Origin: Anadara kagoshimensis
Taxonomy: Eukaryota > Mollusca > Bivalvia > Arcoida > Arcidae
Assembly (NCBI GenBank): GCA_021292105.1
Contig: CM037861.1
Span: forward strand, 52,912,920 to 52,976,919
DNA: 64,000 nucleotides
Direction of reading: 5' to 3'
Position numbers and translations under genes: made by a program. Shown here one piece after another: positions 57,079 to 64,000 of the stretch; the first letter of the stretch is position 1, and the number at the start of each line of letters is the position of its first letter. The notes under the pieces are model-generated. The model saw nothing but the letters and a program-made list of their open reading frames with translations, was not told where the DNA came from and searched no databases.

Positions 57079-57140
57079 AACAAACATACTAATCCATGTC
57101 CGAATCACAATTCAGAAGCAAAAACTTTGGAACTGACATT
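57079..57140 (-). mobile_element. Penelope-like 3' tail, terminal scrap
   Basis: Only the last ~60 bases of the tail: AAACATACTAATCCATGTCC, CAATTCAGAAGC and TTTGGAACTGACA. Confidence 0.65.
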
Positions 57141-58172
57141 CCTTGGAAACTAACACTTGCAATTCTTGATAACACGTATTTCGTATATTTCCTACAAAGT
57201 ACAGACGTTTCAGACTGAAGGAAAACTTTATTATAGCAAAAATAATCACGAATTGGCCCTTATATTTAGAAACTCTTAACTGTACCACCGTTTTGATGGC
57301 ACGCTATATTTATAAGTTACAATCAAGATGACGGGGAATGGTACCGCAAAGTTGCATCCCGCGACTAACGTCCGATCGGGTGTCAGCCATAAAGGTTATT
57401 TTATAAAGAGAGGCACCCTTAAAAACTGACAAACTAGTCTATTAAAACGTGTAGTAGTGTCATTTTTATATTAATTGATAACACCTGAGATAGCGCTACT
57501 CAGACCTTCACGTGTTAATTAGTGTCTCTTGTACGAAAAAAATACATATATAGCTTTCTGGTGTCAATTGATGGAAACGCCATAAGTTTAAAGTTGTCAT
57601 TTTATGTTTTAGTTTTTAGTTGCCGTGTTTTATAAGGAAAAAATACCCTTTTATCAAACCATTATTTTATTTGACACAATGTCTTTCTGGCTACACAACG
57701 CAAATGTGTTTTCTCTTATGAAGGAATTTATTTTCATATTTTTATTTCAAATCTTTCATTTATTCTGTTAATTTTATTTTTATTTTTATTTTATTTCAAT
57801 TCTCATTTTCATTTTATTATAATCTGTCTCTTATGAAGGAATCTATTTTCTTGTTTTCCTTTCAATATCGTTCATTTATTCTGTATATTGGGTTTTTATT
57901 TTTATTCTATTTTAATTCATATTTGCATTTAATTTTACAAGGATGCTTATTTTTAAATACCTATCATAAGATTGTAAATATTAATACTTATAAAAGTTTT
58001 AGTAAACAAAATTTATGTACATGTATAATTTTATGACAAAAACGAACTTTGTTGTTAAATGTAGGTTTTTATATTACCTTATGAATAATTAAATTCGCAT
58101 ATTATTGTTTTACCTATGTTGTATCGGTCAAAACACTATAAAAAGATGCAAGACTGAGAACTGACTACGTGT
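57141..58172. other. No feature recognised
   Basis: AT-rich sequence. A small duplicated passage (CTTATGAAGGAATTTATTTT at 57717 and CTTATGAAGGAATCTATTTT at 57831) is visible. Confidence 0.4.
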
Positions 58173-58295
58173 ATACACAGCCAATTTTGCTCACGTGAAA
58201 CTCACGTGAAATAAATTCGCATGAGAAAATTAACGTGAAATTCACGTGAACTGAAATTCATGTGAAATTCACGTGAGCAAAAATTGGCTGTGTAT
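58173..58295. mobile_element. CACGTG-rich palindromic MITE, 123 bp
   Basis: ATACACAGCCAATTTTGCTC and its inverse GAGCAAAAATTGGCTGTGTAT form the ends. Between them CACGTGAA recurs in both arms: four exact CACGTG sites in the element, plus the near-matches AACGTGAAATTC and CATGTGAAATTC. The whole can fold into one long hairpin. Confidence 0.85.
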
Positions 58296-58437
58296 CATCC
58301 GTATGACCCATCGGTTTAGCAAATGCTTTCTCACCAATGCAGATTTTGTGTTTTTTACCAAAACAGATTTTGCGGAATTTTTAATTTGAAAACCTGGATT
58401 TGTTCCATATAAAGAACAGCCGATACAGATGACACCG

Positions 58438-58520
58438 ACCTCACATTCTTGGTGAGCTTAATATGAAAGTTTTCAAAGTTTTTACTTTTTTGTGATTCTG
58501 ATTTACCCGTGGACATATGG
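58438..58520 (+). mobile_element. Possible Penelope-like tail scrap
   Basis: GACCTCACATTCTTGGTGAG, TTTTCAAAGTTTTTACTTTT and GTGGACATATGG keep the order of the tail with large gaps. Confidence 0.35.
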
Positions 58521-58649
58521 ATCCGAAACATAATGTCTCACCGTATAGCGTTCTCATGTTTTTGTTTTTAAATCAAAAATGTAAATTAAAGGATATTCCC
58601 TGACTTTACCTTCCTGATTGATTAATTTAAGTTTTCTCGTGCATCACTT

Positions 58650-58925
58650 AAAGTTCCTTGACGATAAGCAGGCGGAAATATCGTTCATATTACATTAGTG
58701 TCGTAGAGGACGAATACCACTTTGTTCTGGTATGTCCAGCATATAGACAAATAAGGTTAAAGTTTTTACCATCTTATTATAATCACTGGCCTTATATTCA
58801 CAAATTCTGTAATATTTTTAGCAATCAATCTAAAACTTTATTATTAAAACTTGACAAATATTTGATTGCAAGAAGTCATATCCTTGATATCAGCCAATAC
58901 TTTTATTATTATTATTATTATTAAA

Positions 58926-58972
<47 letters not shown>

Positions 58973-59075
58973 GTACAATATAGATGCTGTATTTCCTGCC
59001 AGCCATCAAGTATTATATAATATTTCTGTGTGGCTACAAGCCTGTATAGTTGCTTAATGTCAATAAAGATTATAT
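58650..59075 (+). mobile_element. LINE 3' end (non-LTR retrotransposon fragment)
   Basis: The 88-codon frame at 58658-58924 reads VVEDEYHFVLVCPAYRQIR, then LDKYLIARSHIL. This matches the C-terminal, zinc-knuckle-like end common to Jockey/CR1-type and related LINE reverse transcriptases. It runs into a (TTA)n tract and then a short 3' UTR with AATAAAG at about 59060. Everything upstream of this end is lost, so it is a dead 5'-truncated copy. Confidence 0.65.
58905..58971. repeat. (TTA)n microsatellite
   Basis: About 20 ATT units with one interruption (AAA) near 58922, within the LINE 3' end. Confidence 0.85.
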
Positions 59076-60304
59076 ATGAGTACATTCGAAGCATACAAAA
59101 GTAACCGACCAGCCGCGTACTAGGAGATATTTAGCGTTTTGGAAACATTATTGTACCTTAAACAGAGACAAATTTCGATGCATTTTGTAAATATTGATTT
59201 TTTTGTGGTAAAGATAAAAAAATCAATTAATTCTTTATGATTAAATTGTCATTTTTACTTTAATTAACTTTCAAATATTATTTCATTTGCTTAATAGATT
59301 TCAATGTTATTTTACTTCAGTTACCTACTCTGTAATACAATACATTTGTCCAGCTACGCGATTTGTCATTTTAAAAACACGGACAAAAATTGATAAATTA
59401 TTAAGCACATTTTTTGCGATACATTACCAAGAGAATCCATTACTTAAGGGTTATAATTAAAATATTTTATTCAATTTCTTTATTTTCAAGCGAAATTCTA
59501 TTCCTCAGCATAACCAGACGGCGTCAAAGAAAATTGCTACTTTTATTTTACTTTTTCCTACTTCTGACCAGAACGGCTTTAATACTTTATAATGTATTAC
59601 GGAAAATGTCAAAGGGTCATTCGAATTTAATACATCAAAAATAAGGAAAGCGTTAAGACCATTTAAAAGAATTTTGGCTCCATTTTGAGTTTTCAATCAA
59701 AATAAAATGAATACAGACGGATTTTTTTCGTAGTTTAACATGGAATTACATGGTGTTCAAATGAATAGAAATTAGAAGAACAAGATATTCTCTAGGGTGT
59801 AAAGGCATGTCAAAGCACACATGCATTCGAGTGCAAGCAAATTTAACATTTTACTAAAATTGCCTTTTATGAAACAAATTAATGACAGAAACTTCTTATA
59901 ATTAATGATTTTCTAGTTTTTATTAAAGATTAGCGTTATGTTGCTTTGAAATGCACTCAAATCTTTGTCAATTAAAATGTCGGTTAGACTAAAGTAGAGT
60001 TTTATGTGAATTTTAAGCTATGATATATCAATTTCATATTTGTAGCAAAAAGTATAAAATTATAAACGCTATCAGTAAATCTGATTTATATCGGTACTTC
60101 AAACTTAATATAGATAACGTCTGAATGATAAGCTTAAACAGAAAGTTAACTGTTGTAAACCAGCATAACTCAGTCACTCAAGACGTGTGTGTGTTTTCAC
60201 CTTGGATATAACTTAACAAAGGGTCAAAGGTCAAACAATTACTATATATCACCCCCAAAAAACTAAAAAAAATAATAATAATGGCAAGTTCTAAAATACG
60301 TTAC
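59076..60304. other. No feature recognised
   Basis: AT-rich sequence without recognisable coding or repeats. Confidence 0.4.
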
Positions 60305-60525
60305 CAATCCATCGAAAGTTTAACAATGAACTAACGAAAAAGGAGCCATCTTTTGGATGTCGAATGGCCAAGGCACAGATAGGTAATGGCAGAGAAACTG
60401 CCAAAAGATAGGTAGATATCTAGCAGCTGTCCATATGTATATAGCGAACAAGGGGTCGAGATTACCAACTGACTCGGCACTAGTTCGTTAGCTCAGTGTT
60501 AAACTTTTGACAGGTCGTTACTGTA
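60305..60525. mobile_element. MITE family E, copy
   Basis: CAATCCATCGAAAGTTTAAC at the left and GTTAAACTTTTGACAGGTCG at the right. The interior GATAGGTAGATATCTAGCAG and TCGTTAGCTCAGTG agree with the family. Confidence 0.7.
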
Positions 60526-62239
60526 TACCTAGAAAAAAAGTTGAATGAATTGAAACATAATTTGTATACTATCTTTATGATTTATGGTTTTAGTATATAT
60601 TGGTATTTTAGGCTCATTTAGTTACCAATTCATAGCCGTGTAAATCATGGTTATATCAATTAAGTAAGAGAATGGTATCTTGTCGTTAAAGTTTTTTACA
60701 TTCTTGACGACGACAAGTGATAAATAACCATAAGGATATAGAAGCAAGGTAAAATTGTGTGTTTTTAAAGATTTGAACATTTTGATGGATTATTAAGATA
60801 ATCCTTGAGATAATACTATATAATTACTATATTGATGCTTGTGTTGTGTCCATATCTAATGTGTTGTATATAACACAAATTGCGTATCCTTGATATGATA
60901 ATGATAATGAATCTGTTACCACACAGATACTATCTTGGTCTAATTATCCTTCATGTAGAAGTCATTATACTATCAGAATAACTCAGTGATATTTCGAATA
61001 GTTCAAAGAATTTCAGATATAATCACCTTGTTTTGTTTTCCAGATTAAAAGCGCTAAAATTAAAACCAAAATGGCCTCAAAATTGGATAACACCTGCAAA
61101 ATCTACAAAATCTACAAAATTGTAAGTTAACATTGATCTGGTGAATATAGAAAACTGTAGCTTTGATAACAAGTACTTGACAAATACTAGAACAACCGAG
61201 AACACACAAAGCCAAAATAAACGAAATGCAACGTAATAACAAGAAACGGAACAAATAACGGTATTGTGGTCAATGATTTTTATATGAAAAGAGAGAAGAA
61301 AGGTTCAAAAACGTTGCCTTTGCACAGGTGACAAATTGTCTTTAAAATAAAACATACTAAAATTGCGGTGTTTTGTTCACATTGGGTATAATGTTCGATC
61401 TTTGTATAATTACCTCCGATTGGGCTATGTACAGTTCACCACTGTCTAGACAAGAATCCCAATCTTAATGTGAGAAAGTTGTTATGTTCACTTTGCGTAT
61501 GTTGGTGTATTGGTTACCGTGTAGTACTATCGGTTACTATTCCTCAATTTAAAAAAAACACGATATAGGTGATATATCGCTTGATGTCTCTATTTGGATA
61601 GATAGTAAAGTTAATACATGTATTGTATTTGTATAAATCTACAAAAAGTGAAAAAGTTACTACCAAAGTTTAAATGATTAATGTACAAATTGTCTCATTG
61701 GTTGAATGTCCGTCAACATTCTCATAGGTATTGGTATTGAGTATTCAATATAAAGTCGGGCCTTTGGTTAGAAATATACGATGCCACGATTTTGTTGTAG
61801 GAAATTTAAATGATTTTAGTTATTGTTTAGGGTAGATTTTTTAATATATATGTTGATTTTTGAATAATCAAGTTTGTCAGGGTATCCACGAAAACAGACA
61901 AAAATTGCAAACCACGAACAATATGAACCTTTAAGTAAAACAACGAAATTTAATGTAAATTTTTTTGGCCAATAAAACACATAATTATCTACTTTTCTGC
62001 TTAAAATTCAGGACTTTTTTCTTAACTCTGTAAGTAGTAATTATAATGATCATATACGTTTGTACAAAACTTTATTATTAATCGAAATGTGGCAAATCAT
62101 TGGAATCATTAAGAAAATCAAAATGCAAATATTGTTTCTTAAAATAGCCTCTTTTATAGCCATTTGTGCAATGTAAGCTGCATTCCGAGTGATCATCCTG
62201 CTTTTTGTGCATTACCAAATACACATACAAATGATTTTA
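60526..62239. other. No feature recognised
   Basis: AT-rich sequence. Confidence 0.4.
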
Positions 62240-62624
62240 TTTAAACTCGATTACAACTTTGTACAACGAAGTAGGCTGATTGCAAATAAATTGTTGACTC
62301 GGGGATATTGCAAGCCTCGGCGTATCAGGGCCATCAAAAAGTTCTATGGCCGTCATCACAGTATTGTTGACAAGTTTGATGTTTCTTTGTCCAGGATTGT
62401 CCTGGATATATTTGACGTCTCATAGTTCCATCTTCCTTTTACACAATTTTGATTACACACGTGGCGGGTGTAGCTAGCTAAACAGGAGGTGCTTACCCTT
62501 CCGGAGCACCCGACCTCACTTCCCTGGTGGAAGTTCACGTGTCTAACCTAACTTGTCAGTTCCAAAGGTTTTACTTTGCTTCTTGATTGTGATTCGGACA
62601 TGGGTTAGTATGTTTGTTTTTTAT
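62240..62624 (+). mobile_element. Penelope-like RT family, 3'-end copy with open C-terminus
   Basis: The last ~60 codons are open and close to the 37691 copy (FVQRSRLIANKLLTRGYCKP and onward to DIFDVS, stop at 62423-62425). The full tail follows. The point of truncation is near 62250 (TTACAACTTTGTACAACGAA). Confidence 0.75.
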
Positions 62625-63170
62625 TACAATAAATAATATAGGCTCTATAAAGCTTTTAAATTTGACTGTTAATGGTAGACTGCAATTGTGGTAAATATTT
62701 TTAAACAACATTCTTCTACACCGTTTTTTCTTTTTTGAAAACGTTCAACAATTACTACCGTCAAAGTACTTACGGGAAAAATTGTATCGCCAGATTTTAA
62801 CAAAATGTTCAATAAAACTGGACGAAACCCTAACATGTAGAACGAATAAATGTACAAAAAAGATAACACAGCCATGCGTTTCTTTTGACTTTTGAATTTT
62901 TAAAACTAGCGCATGATAATATCAAGGATTTCTGGTTTTTATGTCCATAATCTTTTATCACTTTATTTCAGGAAAATTATCTTTCATAATTTAAAAGAAA
63001 ATTCACAGAATATTTGGAATTAACCCTTATGCGTTTTGATGACTAGTATAATGTAGACTGATTTCGACAATTGTTTGATCGGATTTAGGAAATAAAGAAA
63101 TGGTTGCATGTTATTCTGTCGATATGCGCTTAATCGACTTAAGGAAAACACATTGACCTCATCACCTTGT
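62625..63170. other. No feature recognised
   Basis: AT-rich sequence. Confidence 0.4.
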
Positions 63171-63172
63171 AT

Positions 63173-63215
<43 letters not shown>

Positions 63216-63405
63216 TGTCGCCAAAAGTTTGCAGTTGTAAAATCAATTGCTTCAATTTTATTTATTTATTTATTTATCTATGTCGCCAAAAGTTTGCAGT
63301 TGTGTAATCAATTGCTTCAATTTTATTTATTTATCTATGTCGCCAAAAGTTTGCAGTTGTGTAATCAATTGCTTCAATGTTATTTATTTATTTATTTATC
63401 TATTT
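63171..63405. repeat. (TTTA)n with a ~60 bp higher-order repeat
   Basis: After about 12 TTTA units (63171-63215), the block ATGTCGCCAAAAGTTTGCAG / TTGTGTAATCAATTGCTTCA followed by short TTTA runs repeats three times (about 63216, 63280 and 63337). Confidence 0.85.
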
Positions 63406-63630
63406 AAAAATATAGTTTATAAAGTTTATTTTCCAAACTTATAAACTTCATACTACCATGTCATTTCGGGTTACATGTACTAAGTCAACCCCCGTAAATT
63501 GTTATCTCAGTAAGACTGGTCATATTACACTGCAATGTATCACGTCTTGTCATTTGGTGTCGGGTATCTGATAAATATATTACACCGATACTGTATCTAA
63601 TAGTCATAAGATTGAGATGCCAACTCCGCG
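63406..63630. other. No feature recognised
   Basis: Nothing recognised. Confidence 0.35.
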
Positions 63631-63840
63631 GTACAGGCCTGTCCAAATTTTAACACCGCGCTAACGAATTAATGCCAAATCGGAATATATCTGAATCCCT
63701 CGTTAACCATTTATCGATAGCTTGTCAGTGCCGCTATCTGTAGCTTTTGTACCACTAGCTTTTCATATTTCTGCCGCTCGATCCCCGAGCTTCGACTCCA
63801 TTTCGGTAGCGCAGTGTTAAACTTTTTGACACGTCTGTAC
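63631..63840. mobile_element. MITE family E, copy
   Basis: GTACAGGCCTGTCCAAATTT with TAACAC at the left and AGTGTTAAACTTTTTGACAC with GTCTGTAC at the right. The interior CGATCCCCGAGCTTCGACTC and CTGCCGCT fit the family. It is about 210 bp. Confidence 0.75.
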
Positions 63841-64000
63841 GGATTTATTTTATTTCATCCCATGAAGTTTGCACAATGTGGATATTTTGCCAAAAAAATT
63901 CTTTCACTTTTTTATTACCCACCATGGGGACTATGTGACCGGGTATATTCCGGCAATAAGTTTGGGTTATACTCAGGACAATATTCAGCCAACCTCCCAT

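Noticed and set aside
58658..58924. Independent host gene of 88 codons
   Set aside because: The EDEYHFVLVCPAYR motif marks it as the C-terminal scrap of a LINE reverse transcriptase, running into a (TTA)n tract.

Overview
This window looks like nuclear DNA of a bilaterian invertebrate, most likely a mollusc and probably a bivalve. It is AT-rich and intron-containing, and it carries a luqin/RYamide-type neuropeptide receptor, a second protostome-style peptide GPCR, a BEL/Pao retrotransposon, Penelope-like reverse-transcriptase remnants, tRNA-derived SINEs and many short inverted-repeat elements. That placement is inference; I did not identify the species. No rRNA gene, CRISPR array or bacterial operon was seen.

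Two host genes are convincing. (1) A class A GPCR on the + strand with two coding exons (13533-14315 and 21118-21516, 393 aa) separated by a 6.8 kb repeat-filled intron. Both coding ends, the splice sites and an in-frame stop upstream of the ATG are visible. (2) A class A GPCR on the - strand with one coding exon (43474-42419, 351 aa) and a probable 5' UTR exon ending at 44376. Both are orphan neuropeptide receptors from sequence alone. They are not obviously linked in function.

The largest mobile element is a complete BEL/Pao LTR retrotransposon at 28025-35256. It has two 451 bp LTRs differing at three positions, a 5 bp target duplication, and gag, zinc knuckle, protease, RT, RNase H and integrase in order. 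The reading frame changes four times. Three of the changes look like single-base losses. The fourth lies between the zinc knuckle and the protease.

The rest is dominated by repeats. About 18 fragments of one Penelope-like RT family occur on both strands, most of them only its 3' end and a conserved 3' tail; the longest ORF is at 37691-38413. Inverted-repeat (MITE-like) families include a ~210 bp family with five full copies and one copy interrupted by another element, a 6 bp-TSD element rich in GCGAAG, an element studded with CACGTG, 58-66 bp hairpins, and a long-arm fold-back family. There are also satellites (81 bp, ~57 bp, 18 bp, ~72 bp units), microsatellites and a LINE 3' end.

Layout: 1-12.9 kb repeats and unannotated sequence; 12.9-21.5 kb GPCR 1; 21.5-28 kb repeats and a SINE; 28-35.3 kb BEL element; 35.3-42.2 kb MITEs, Penelope-like copy and 81 bp satellite; 42.2-44.5 kb GPCR 2; 44.5-64 kb nested repeats without a recognisable host gene.
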